From contig CANNZV010002585.1 in the NCBI GenBank assembly GCA_947561585.1, positions 1-64,000 on the forward strand: 64,000 nt of DNA, read 5' to 3'. How positions within the stretch are numbered: position 1 is the stretch's first letter; every line of letters starts with the position of its first letter. Shown piece by piece: positions 23,801 through 33,500 of the stretch. The notes beneath the pieces were generated by a model. It saw only the letters and a program-made list of their open reading frames with translations. It was not told the origin of the DNA and did no database searches. Both the position numbers and the translations under genes were made by a program. The stretch comes from Caprella mutica. Taxonomy: Eukaryota > Arthropoda > Malacostraca > Amphipoda > Caprellidae.

Positions 23801-26514
23801 TCCATCATTACTTTCAATCTGCGTGACAATGTCTTATCTTTCTTTAGAAGATATCCATCAGAATCTTTTATCAGCTCTTGAACCAAAACTGTGCGTAGAT
23901 CATTCATAGTATCTGGAAGGGACACTGCAAACTGTTGAAAGCTGGCTGCTATCATGATACTTTCAACCAGAGAATCACCACCGCCAGGTACATGCTTGGC
24001 TAACAAAAGTCCATCAGGGAGAACGCCATAATCCTGGACTTCTGGTTCATCTGAAGAACCCAAATGCTCCATACGTGATAGTGCATCTGCAGCAGTGTTT
24101 GCTCTCCCAGGAGTATACTTGATTACGAAGTTATACTTGCTTAGTTCTCTCAGGGTTCTAGCCAGTCTCATATTGACTATCTGCAAATTATAGAGGTGTA
24201 TTAGAGGACGATGGTCAGTATGAATCACAAATTCTATACCAAAGATGAAAGGTCTAAATGTCCTAACCGACCATCTAATTGCGGCTAACTCTCTTTCTAA
24301 AGTGCTATACTTTAATTCCGTTTCATTGAAAGAAACAGAAGCGTACGCAATTACCCTGAAAATATTTTCCTGAAATTGAGCTAAACATGCTCCAATACCA
24401 TACCCTGACGCATCCGAGTAGACCAGCAGTGGCTGAGCTCCTTCGCCATAGTCGGGATAAGCCAACGTCACCTCTTTCACCATCAGTTCCTTAAGTGAAT
24501 TGAAGGCTGCATCCATCTCGTCTGTCCATTCTATCTTCCCTTTCTTCTTACTGCTTCCACCGGTAGCTTGACTCAGAGGGCGCATGACCAGAGAGCAATT
24601 CGGAATGAACTTCCTTTGGAAGTTTAACAACCCCAAAAACTCTCTAAGTTGAGTTTTGGACTTAGGTTGTGGAAAATCTGCTATAGTTTTAACATACGAA
24701 TCCGGTTTGCTCAGACCATTGGCACTGATAACGTGGCCCAAAAACTCTACCTTCTTGCAAAACCACTTGCATTTTGCTAAGTTTAGTTTTACACCGTGAT
24801 TAGACAATGTACTCAGTACTTTATCACAGAGTTGAAGGTGCTCATCGTAGCTGTCTCCCATTATCAGCACATCATCGATGTAGACAATCACCTTCCTCCA
24901 CGAAAACCCGCTCAGGATCGTCTGCATCGTCCGCTGGAAGGCTGATGGAGCATTCTTCAGTCCAAATGATAGCCTCTTAAACTGCCAATGCCGACGAGGA
25001 GTAGAAAATGCAGTATACTGGCGTGACTCCTCATCTAGTGGTACTTGATAATAGCCCTTGATCATGTCTAATGTAGTGAAAAATTGTACACCATGAAGTC
25101 CAAAGACAGCATCGCTCAAATTCGGTAATGGGAATTTATCTGGACGCGTGACTTCATTTAGCTTTCGATAGTCTACACAAAGTCTGATCGTGCCATCCTT
25201 TTTTCGGATAGGAACAACTGGACTCGACCACCCTGATTGACTTGGCTCAATAATGTCTAAGAGCTCAAGTTCCTTGCATTGAGCGTCTATTTCTTCAGTG
25301 ACCTTCTCAGGGAATCTACGGGGACGTTGGTAGATGGGGTTATAGTCTGTCAATTCCAGTTTATGGGGAGTTATCACGTTCAACTTTCCAACGCTCCCAT
25401 TGTTGCCGAACACAGTCTTATGATTAACTAGTAGGGACTGGATGGCTGACTTTTCTTCCTCTGATAGATGGTTCTGAAGATCAATTGAACTAAAGTCTTC
25501 CTCCCCACTAGTTCCATCTTCAGGAAGTTCCATCATCACGACGTTCGCATGCCGAAGCTGACGAACCTCATCTTCGTATACGGCGGAGGAAATGGTACCT
25601 ATAATATTAGAGGTTTTAATGGACTCTAACTTTGTTCCATTATTGATTAAAAAGACTGATGGTGTTTTAACCAAATCGTGAACCAATCCTCCCACTAACT
25701 GAATATACGATGATGAACTTAACTCGTCTACAAACATTACCTCGCTCTTCTCCCCACTGCAGTCACACGTACCATCAACACCATCTGGGAAAGTCCAACA
25801 GACATCAACTTTGGCAGAATTACCTGCCTTCAAAGTCACTGCTTCAGAGACTGCCACTGGTATAGCAGACCATAGAATTTTGCAGTCACCATTCCTGTCA
25901 ATGAAACAATTCCATATAGATCCACAATTAAACACTTTGGATATCTTCCTACTGTGTAAATCAAAAATGAGTCTATTTTGCTTAAGGCAATTTAGTCCTA
26001 GAATAATGAGGTTACTTACGTGATCCTCTTTCATGACCAAGAAATTACACCTATTTAAAATTATACCATGCAAATTTATAGTTAAATTTACCTTTCCCAA
26101 TGTAGCAACCAGTCCTGGCGCTCCAAATCCTCTAATATTTACACCGCTAGTTGGTGTATAAGGAATGCCAGCGGATGACAACATACTCTCTGGTATCATA
26201 TTTACCTGAGCACCAGTGTCAAATAAAGCTCTATGCTTGACTCCATTTACTTCAACCTGCGTAACCAATCTATTCTCGAAGTGATTTTCAGTCATAGCTA
26301 TATTTCGATGACCAGATTCCTCATTCAATGTACAATCAGAATTAGAGGTACTATCTTCACTATGGTTATCAACATCATCCTTGTGTGCAGAAGGTGAATA
26401 TTCCAATGCAGGCCCCTCCGGTTCCTCTAATACGTTAAGATCATTCTTCCGTGGAAGATCACCAATTGGGAGAGAATTTGGAATCGTGAGTGGGGAAACA
26501 TACTTTCGCTCCAA
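20890..26514 (-). CDS. Pol, unit 2 (1874-residue open frame, intact)
   Basis: Open from the frameshift overlap (frame opens near 26568) to the stop at 20890, with the same domain series as the unit 4 copy. Private differences include Glu to Lys in the RNase H/connection region (residue 794 area, TACTTGCTT near 24135), a Leu to Phe change (residue 288 area), a Pro to Ile/Ser context change near residue 980 (GATATAGTG) and Glu to Lys near residue 141. The Gln at residue 1707 is present, unlike units 1 and 3. The first codon of the listed span is TTG, so translation is expected by -1 frameshifting from gag rather than by independent initiation. Confidence 0.9.
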   Translation of the reverse strand: MERKYVSPLTIPNSLPIGDLPRKNDLNVLEEPEGPALEYSPSAHKDDVDNHSEDSTSNSDCTLNEESGHRNIAMTENHFENRLVTQVEVNGVKHRALFDTGAQVNMIPESMLSSAGIPYTPTSGVNIRGFGAPGLVATLGKVNLTINLHGIILNRCNFLVMKEDHVSNLIILGLNCLKQNRLIFDLHSRKISKVFNCGSIWNCFIDRNGDCKILWSAIPVAVSEAVTLKAGNSAKVDVCWTFPDGVDGTCDCSGEKSEVMFVDELSSSSYIQLVGGLVHDLVKTPSVFLINNGTKLESIKTSNIIGTISSAVYEDEVRQLRHANVVMMELPEDGTSGEEDFSSIDLQNHLSEEEKSAIQSLLVNHKTVFGNNGSVGKLNVITPHKLELTDYNPIYQRPRRFPEKVTEEIDAQCKELELLDIIEPSQSGWSSPVVPIRKKDGTIRLCVDYRKLNEVTRPDKFPLPNLSDAVFGLHGVQFFTTLDMIKGYYQVPLDEESRQYTAFSTPRRHWQFKRLSFGLKNAPSAFQRTMQTILSGFSWRKVIVYIDDVLIMGDSYDEHLQLCDKVLSTLSNHGVKLNLAKCKWFCKKVEFLGHVISANGLSKPDSYVKTIADFPQPKSKTQLREFLGLLNFQRKFIPNCSLVMRPLSQATGGSSKKKGKIEWTDEMDAAFNSLKELMVKEVTLAYPDYGEGAQPLLVYSDASGYGIGACLAQFQENIFRVIAYASVSFNETELKYSTLERELAAIRWSVRTFRPFIFGIEFVIHTDHRPLIHLYNLQIVNMRLARTLRELSKYNFVIKYTPGRANTAADALSRMEHLGSSDEPEVQDYGVLPDGLLLAKHVPGGGDSLVESIMIAASFQQFAVSLPDTMNDLRTVLVQELIKDSDGYLLKKDKTLSRRLKVMMEPGQLLCDEIMMAFAHLFKCVVFVHVGSHFPVIHTSPISDTPLECPRIHLQCLAGVHFNPLMETVTYKVPGIPITISITPLNHVPEPEEAEEVDLMTGGCSLGLEVLESEPSSYWCEQHPRTHEATILVKLYQEDVCVLLDTGAQVSCVLHSVAVRMRSVMRSAAGLDIVGIGAGRDPVMGKTTLLLNLGSYEIEHEFAVVEDYCMGFCLVFGADLMATHKFNLDLSDLTVTAGRAVLHISSLPTPGPLNNTCSFSSSEKSVLCLTRTNLLIDETELRELQKNSQLSQVRCMIGKGDTDRWPVMIKKYKYYRSKLRVEDGILYYLSNEILIPVVTFSFVVEMALLFHYKRVHLGRQKLIAALSEHLWHPGLVSVAADVTRTCDHCQRVKVAGSPQPPMLKVQTKVPFELLTMDLICLPRTSKGNNCCLVTVDHNSKWLNVVPLSNKTAVMVTSALEKRVLPTLAKLPDKVLTDNGPEFRSRLFNDLLDKFSICHVRTTAYRPQGNGLCERTNRTITELLRNVGAEANNWDEFIPQIVIMYNTSAHSELNCTPSQYLLGREHLTFQGVPVSSEEQQYWKQGNPSFKPFRTGQLVLRRVVVVGRNVADKLEDRYDGPYQVIIVNPNKVTYVVSHCVAKTEHKVHHTQLRRYFKPPRYLLDHPSYFRFVGEISDSAEVDTDPSLVGSEDEEEQLFSFGPVICPTARSHHYDEPWESTNSDEPCKSDLGTEEDYYVGNIIPDVTEEVSEKLTGYFKSICDVEREYSFSSTSSTDQICPINETDSNSDLFDWSILADSPTFWNMLDVQHKSKENSFKSFGTVLTYVNLDTTEESIIADLDEEVSSPETEITFKNVSKVRSVKSRVELSCSLDDVRSGAVEDVSSWVHWLSRDLTALDLAGTQPVTRTMVTSPVQRRVQELYRQAPLIFETGDISGNNLSDVPTATAREERITRSRGPAKEHPWVQPRTLEYSRRK

Positions 26515-26550
26515 GTTTAACTCACTTGGCTTGGAGCTGGTCAGTTTAAA
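26508..26550 (-). promoter_or_regulatory. -1 frameshift site, unit 2
   Basis: TTTAAAC at 26544-26550 adjoins the gag stop, with the stem-loop at 26508-26537. It leads into an intact pol. Confidence 0.85.
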
Positions 26551-28322
26551 GAAGGAAAAGTTGAATAATCAGACCTTCGCTGCCGAATTTCTTCATCGTC
26601 TCGACCGCGCACCTTAGGGCACCCCGACATCCAGTGTTCGTCACTGCCACAAGTCAAACATCTCTTCTGTTTGGCCCAGCACCTATCTTCAGTGTGCCCT
26701 GATTTTTGACACCAATCGCATCCAAAATCTTTCCTTCGGTGTCGAACATCTTCGGGTATTCTACGTGCTCCTCGTAATTTTGATGAGTTCACATTAGGTG
26801 ATTTCTTCCCTTCATCTTTCCAAGAGACATTCTTAAATTGTGGTCCCTCTCCCCTTCGCTTGAAGGTCTGACTCCTGAATCTACTATACTCAGTCACTTT
26901 CGGTGGCGACTCAGCAGATTGTTGATCTGAGCTCATAAAGAGAGGAAGAGTCTCTTTCTGGTTCACTACTACCCTAGCAGCATTCTTCTTACGATCGTAT
27001 TGCTCCGCCAATCTTTTCCATTGTTTCCATGATAGATTAGTATCATTTGTGATGCTAAAAATAGTTTCTGCATTATCAATCTGCAGCACTAAAGATTTAG
27101 GTGCAGTTTCTCTAAACTTTTTCTTCAGCTGATGTTCCAATTCAGTTGGAGAGTCCTTGAACGCTTTAACAGCCAATTGTTCCAGATGCAAACAGTAGAT
27201 GCCACACGTGTCTTCCGCATCCATAGTCGCACCAAAGAACTTGCGTTGATGTGTTTCCCTCAAGTCTAACAGTTGGGACTCATACCAGCTGAGAAGTTTA
27301 GGCTTCAGGTTGCTGAACTTAATGGTTGATCCATTCAATGCCCTGAAAGCAGCCTTAGCAGAGCCCTCAAGGAAACCTTCAAGATGGGACGCCTTCTCCA
27401 CTTCGGTACCATCGTATTTAGCGTCAAAATATCGCTCATAGCTTCTAAGAAACTTATTGAACGAGGTGGGGCTGGACGAGCTGAAGGGAACTGGAGCAAG
27501 CACTTCCTTTTTCCGTCCTAGTTCACGGATAGCTTTCAATAAGAGGGTTCCTTCATCATCAGAAGGACTGCCTGAGCTCCGACCATGGTTTGAAAAGCGT
27601 CGACCCGTAGCAGAATCATCACTGGAAGATGAATCAAAATTCTCTGTCAGCCATTTCTTGCAAGTACGTCTTGGTTTAGAGTAGTTCACAGCGTAATTCG
27701 GTACAGGTGGTTCAGATAACGAGGTCTTCCTGATTGGAGACAGATGAGGAGCAGAGAATGACACAGGCGCGTTCTTGACAGAATCAGCTTGAAGTTCCCT
27801 AGGTGAAGTCGATGTCCATCCATCACTACTCATCATTTGCTCGAACATATCTCTCCACCACGCAAACTGTTTACGAACTGGAAGATAGCAGCCATTTGTA
27901 TCCAAAGGCTCGCTTGTATTCTTGGATAACAGTTTACCAAGAAAATTCATTCGATAACTTACTCCAGGTAAATTTTTACCCGGTACAGGCAACAATATAT
28001 TTTTAAATATATCTATACATGAAAGAAAATTCGCATAATCTGCTAACTCTATAAATTCTCCATTCAAGAACTTACTACGTATTTCAGGACGTGAAAACTG
28101 GCTAAACATTCCTTGAATTCTTACCAGAGCCCTCATGACAGTCTCCTGCTCTACCACCCGATTCTGCAGTTCCTCAGAAAGAGCACGTCTCTCACCCTTC
28201 AGGACATTAACTTCCTCATTACTCTGACGGAGAGCATCGACCATTTCCTGAAAAGACTTTGTTACGTGGTCCCTCTCATCCTGAAGAGATAACGAAGGTT
28301 TGTCAGAATTACCCTCCTCCAT
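26541..28322 (-). CDS. Gag, unit 2 (593 aa)
   Basis: Intact and identical in protein sequence to unit 1. ATG at 28320-28322 is preceded by an AT-rich leader. Together with its pol this is one of two fully open units in the array. Confidence 0.9.
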   Translation of the reverse strand: MEEGNSDKPSLSLQDERDHVTKSFQEMVDALRQSNEEVNVLKGERRALSEELQNRVVEQETVMRALVRIQGMFSQFSRPEIRSKFLNGEFIELADYANFLSCIDIFKNILLPVPGKNLPGVSYRMNFLGKLLSKNTSEPLDTNGCYLPVRKQFAWWRDMFEQMMSSDGWTSTSPRELQADSVKNAPVSFSAPHLSPIRKTSLSEPPVPNYAVNYSKPRRTCKKWLTENFDSSSSDDSATGRRFSNHGRSSGSPSDDEGTLLLKAIRELGRKKEVLAPVPFSSSSPTSFNKFLRSYERYFDAKYDGTEVEKASHLEGFLEGSAKAAFRALNGSTIKFSNLKPKLLSWYESQLLDLRETHQRKFFGATMDAEDTCGIYCLHLEQLAVKAFKDSPTELEHQLKKKFRETAPKSLVLQIDNAETIFSITNDTNLSWKQWKRLAEQYDRKKNAARVVVNQKETLPLFMSSDQQSAESPPKVTEYSRFRSQTFKRRGEGPQFKNVSWKDEGKKSPNVNSSKLRGARRIPEDVRHRRKDFGCDWCQKSGHTEDRCWAKQKRCLTCGSDEHWMSGCPKVRGRDDEEIRQRRSDYSTFPSLN

Positions 28323-28886
28323 ATTATAGTCTAAATTAAATTATCTACTTCGAAAAAAATAATCTGATAGGTATCGCGGTCAGTCACCAAAACGAAAATA
28401 AGGTAATTCAATTATTACAAATCAAATTTGGAAACTAATTTAAATAGGAAGTTAAGAACACATACAAATTAATGCGCAACACAAAAAACTGGTGCAACAC
28501 AAAAAACTGGTGCAACACAAAAAACTGAACGCAAAATTTTAACTAGAACGCAACAAAACAACAAGGTAGAACGAAAGATATTTGACACTAAATATTAGTA
28601 GCACACGGTAAATAAGTATCGCACCCTAACCAAGAAAATCTGCATAAAATGAATCACTTCATTAGTATTTTCAAATCAACCACTATATCTACAAAACATT
28701 AGTAAACAATAATCATTAAATTGTTAGAAAAACGAAAATGAAAATTATAAATCACGCCAAAAAAAATTTAGGAATAATTAATTTGGGGCATACATTGAAA
28801 AAAATAGAAAATTTAAAGTAATGAAAATATAACTAGTTAATGAAGATAAGCCAATCTCCCAAATATTGAGACCAAGTGAATATTAG
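28323..28886 (-). other. 5' leader of unit 2 with contracted 18-bp array
   Basis: As in unit 1, but the 18-bp array (about 28476-28528) has only two CTGGTG units instead of four, the most obvious length difference among the leaders. AAATAAGTATCG replaces AAATGAGTATCG near 28612. Confidence 0.75.
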
Positions 28887-28904
28887 TCCCTGGTCTGGGC
28901 ACCA
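28887..28904 (-). other. candidate primer-binding site, unit 2
   Basis: Same 18-nt candidate as in unit 1, 13 nt from the LTR3 boundary. Confidence 0.5.
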
Positions 28905-28917
28905 GAAAAATATCCTA

Positions 28918-30520
28918 TGTTGTGGCAACGATAGGTATTTATTCAATAAATTTCATCCCGGCGGAATAAACATATTCCATCCACTCAATCTCAACAATCT
29001 GGAAACAAGTAATAACTACAACAAACAAAAATAGAAATTTATTACGAAAGAACTTTATATAAAAAATCCACGGCAACAAATTAACGCATTTACATCTTAC
29101 TATATTACAAAAAAAATGGATTTGATTAGAAACATAATATAACTAAATAATAAACATAACTTTCAGTTAGTTCTGAACAGAAGAATTGCAGAAAAAAACT
29201 ATGCTTAAAGCCAACTAAATCATATGAAAATAAACTCAAAAAAATAGTAGACAAAATTAATATGGACAGGCAAAAATAAAGGGATAATTAGGTACAGTCA
29301 ATTTAGTTAGTCTTTGTCAGTCGGTCGGTCAAAAATAGAAGAAAAAAATATAATTAACGAAATAAATTGAAATCATGAACAAAATATAAGGGAACAAAAT
29401 ATAATGGGATGTAAAAAAGGAATGGAAGTTTAGGCTAAAGTTAGCAAACTTCATGCACTGATAGTTTTACCTACAGGAAAGCTGGGACTCGAATACAGGG
29501 TTACAGTAGGTAGGTTGGTAGGCAGGTACAACCAAATTCACGTTAGGTAGACAGGAATTATCCAATTCACGTTAGGTAGACAGGAATTATCCAATTCACG
29601 TTAGGTAGACAGGAATTATCCAATTCACGTTAGGTAGACAGGAATTATCCAATTCACGTTAGGTAGACAGGAATTATCCAATTCACGTTAGGTAGACAGG
29701 AATTATCCAATTCACGTTAGGTAGACAGGAATTATCCAATTCACGTTAAGTAGACAGGAATTATCCAATTCACGTTAGGTAAATGCGGTCAATCAAAGGG
29801 GTAAATGCGGTCAATCAAAGGGGCGAATGCGGTCAATCAAAGGGGCAAATGCGGTCAATCAAAGGGGCAAATGCGGTCAATCACAGGAGGCAAATCACAA
29901 GTCAAAGATCATGAAGAGGAAAACTGAGGAAAACAGAAGTGGAAAGCCTATCCACACTCCAAGTCTTGATTTTGAACGAGGAGCTGGCAAAGAAACAAAA
30001 AACTAATGACAATTTTTATGGAAAGATAGAACATAGAATAATCCGAAATATGACTAGTTTTCAAAATAAAAATACCACATCAAAATCAAACTTACATTGT
30101 TGCTTCCAATATCTCTACAACAAGTTTGTAGCACAACAAAAACAATGTTAATAGTTGATCCGTGGATCACTTTCCACTAGCAACAATGATCAACTTAAGT
30201 CTATAATTTTTATTTACCAAGTGAACATTAACTGCAATGAAAAGAAATACTTAATAAAAAGAAGATTTAAACTTCTACCGCACTTTCACAGAACACCAAC
30301 ACACATTATTTGTTACTACACAATACTCCATGATAATTCAAACAGTAATAAGATAAGGTGACGAAAAATTTGACATGAGAAAACGAAAGACAGAATGTTT
30401 CTACAACTTGTGTCACCTGGTAAGGGTTTCAGTTTTTGCTTAAAAGTTTAGGGGACGAATTGTCACACCAAGAATAAATAAAATCCAATTTTTATTAATA
30501 CAAAAATACAGATTATAACA
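28918..30520 (-). repeat. LTR3, 1603 bp (hybrid A/B type)
   Basis: Its left part is like LTR1 and LTR5: six A, GGAATGG and eight 29-bp repeats. At about 30029 it carries GAACATAG like LTR2 and LTR4. The switch lies to the right of the tandem arrays, consistent with a recombinant LTR or with a single substitution. Confidence 0.88.
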
Positions 30521-30531
30521 CTCCTCCCCAC
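30521..30531 (-). other. polypurine tract, unit 3
   Basis: Same purine run, adjoining LTR3. Confidence 0.8.
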
Positions 30532-30557
30532 TTGACCAATTCGTCTACCATCAACTT

Positions 30558-33500
30558 TTACTTCCTCCTGGAATATTCTAGAGTACGAGGCTGAACCCAC
30601 GGGTGCTCCTTGGCAGGTCCTCTGGATCGAGTGATACGTTCTTCCCTAGCAGTAGCTGTGGGAACATCAGAAAGATTATTTCCGGATATATCACCTGTTT
30701 CAAAAATAAGGGGTGCTTGTCGATAAAGTTCCTGTACTCGTCGTTGTACTGGCGACGTCACCATAGTACGAGTAACAGGTTGTGTACCAGCTAAATCTAA
30801 AGCGGTCAAATCTCTACTCAACCAGTGCACCCAAGATGATACATCCTCAACAGCACCACTTCTGACGTCATCCAGGCTGCAACTCAATTCTACTCTAGAT
30901 TTAACAGATCTAACCTTTGAAACATTTTTGAAAGTTATCTCAGTTTCTGGAGAGGATACCTCTTCGTCAAGATCAGCTATGATAGACTCTTCCGTGGTAT
31001 CTAAGTTAACATAGGTTAAAACAGTACCAAAACTCTTAAATGAATTTTCCTTAGACTTATGCTATACATCGAGCATATTCCAAAAAGTCGGGCTATCAGC
31101 TAAAATAGACCAATCAAACAAATCAGAATTAGAATCAGTTTCATTAATAGGGCAAATCTGATCAGTGCTAGAAGTACTGGAGAAACTGTATTCCCTTTCA
31201 ACATCACAAATACTCTTAAAATATCCAGTTAACTTCTCACTAACCTCTTCTGTAACATCTGGAATGATGTTACCCACATAATAATCCTCTTCAGTGCCTA
31301 AATCACTCTTACAAGGTTCATCACTATTAGTAGACTCCCATGGTTCATCGTAGTGATGAGAACGAGCAGTAGGACAGATCACTGGTCCAAAAGAAAACAG
31401 TTGTTCCTCCTCGTCCTCGCTACCTACCAGACTGGGATCAGTATCCACTTCAGCACTATCTGAAATCTCCCCGACAAACCTGAAATAAGAGGGATGGTCT
31501 AATAAATAACGGGGCGGTTTAAAATATCTACGTAGCTGCGTGTGGTGAACCTTGTGCTCAGTTTTAGCCACACAGTGACTTACCACGTAAGTTACCTTGT
31601 TGGGATTGACAATAATTACCTGGTAGGGACCATCATACCTATCCTCCAGTTTGTCAGCCACATTTCTCCCAACAACAACCACTCTACGTAGGACAAGCTG
31701 TCCCGTTCGAAAAGGTTTGAAAGAAGGATTACCTTGCTTCCAGTACTGTTGCTCTTCAGAAGAAACAGGAACCCCTTGGAACGTCAAGTGTTCTCTTCCC
31801 AGTAGGTACTGAGAAGGGGTACAATTCAATTCTGAATGAGCAGAGGTGTTATACATAATAACAATTTGCGGGATAAACTCATCCCAATTGTTTGCCTCAG
31901 CACCAACATTACGTAACAATTCAGTTATAGTGCGGTTCGTTCGTTCGCACAAGCCATTGCCCTGAGGTCTATAAGCAGTGGTACGAACATGACAAATAGA
32001 AAACTTGTCTAACAAGTCATTAAACAATCTGGAACGAAATTCAGGACCATTGTCAGTAAGAACCTTATCAGGCAACTTAGCGAGAGTAGGCAAAACTCTT
32101 TTCTCCAATGCAGATGTAACCATCACAGCAGTCTTATTGGAAAGTGGTACTACATTCAACCATTTAGAATTGTGGTCGACAGTTACCAAGCAACAATTAT
32201 TACCTTTACTAGTCCGTGGAAGGCAGATCAAGTCCATTGTCAAGAGCTCAAAAGGTACCTTGGTTTGGACTTTCAACATAGGAGGCTGAGGACTTCCGGC
32301 CACTTTCACACGTTGACAATGATCGCAGGTGCGAGTAACATCGGCTGCAACACTCACCAATCCTGGATGCCATAAGTGTTCAGAGAGAGCAGCTATAAGC
32401 TTCTGCCGACCAAGATGTACTCTTTTATAATGAAACAATAACGCCATCTCAACAACAAAACTGAAAGTAACAACAGGAATCAAAATTTCATTTGACAAAT
32501 AATATAAGATACCGTCTTCTACCCTAAGTTTGCTCCTGTAATACTTGTATTTCTTTATCATTACTGGCCACCTATCAGTATCACCCTTCCCGATCATACA
32601 CCTAACCTGCGATAATTGACTATTCTTCTGTAATTCACGAAGTTCAGTTTCATCAATCAATAAATTAGTCCTAGTTAAACACAAAACGCTTTTCTCAGAG
32701 GAAGAAAAGGAACAAGTATTATTCAAAGGACCAGGTGTAGGTAGTGAAGATATATGGAGCACCGCTCTACCAGCTGTAACAGTTAAATCTGAAAGATCCA
32801 AATTGAATTTGTGGGTAGCCATCAGATCTGCCCCAAACACCAAACAAAAGCCCATACAATAATCTTCAACTACAGCAAATTCATGTTCTATTTCATAAGA
32901 TCCCAAGTTAAGTAAAAGGGTAGTCTTGCCCATAACTGGATCTCTTCCTGCTCCGATACCAACTATGTCCAATCCTGCAGCACTCCTCATGACAGATCGC
33001 ATCCTAACTGCTACACTATGCAATACACAGCTCACCTGGGCTCCAGTGTCCAACAATACACATACATCTTCCTGATATAGTTTAACTAAAATGGTGGCCT
33101 CATGCGTACGAGGATGCTGCTCACACCAATAAGAACTAGGCTCACTTTCCAAAACTTCAAGTCCTAAGGAACATCCGCCAGTCATCAAGTCAACTTCTTC
33201 CGCTTCTTCAGGTTCAGGCACATGATTCAAAGGTGTGATTGATGGAGTGATAGGAATACCAGGCACCTTATAAGTGACAGTTTCCATCAATGGGTTGAAA
33301 TGTACCCCCGCCAAGCACTGGAGATGGATCCTGGGACACTCCAAGGGAGTATCTGAAATGGGAGAAGTATGAATGACAGGGAAATGACTTCCTACATGCA
33401 CAAAAACAACACACTTAAACAAGTGAGCAAAAGCCATCATTAGTTCATCACAGAGAAGTTGGCCAGGTTCCATCATTACTTTCAATCTGCGTGACAATGT

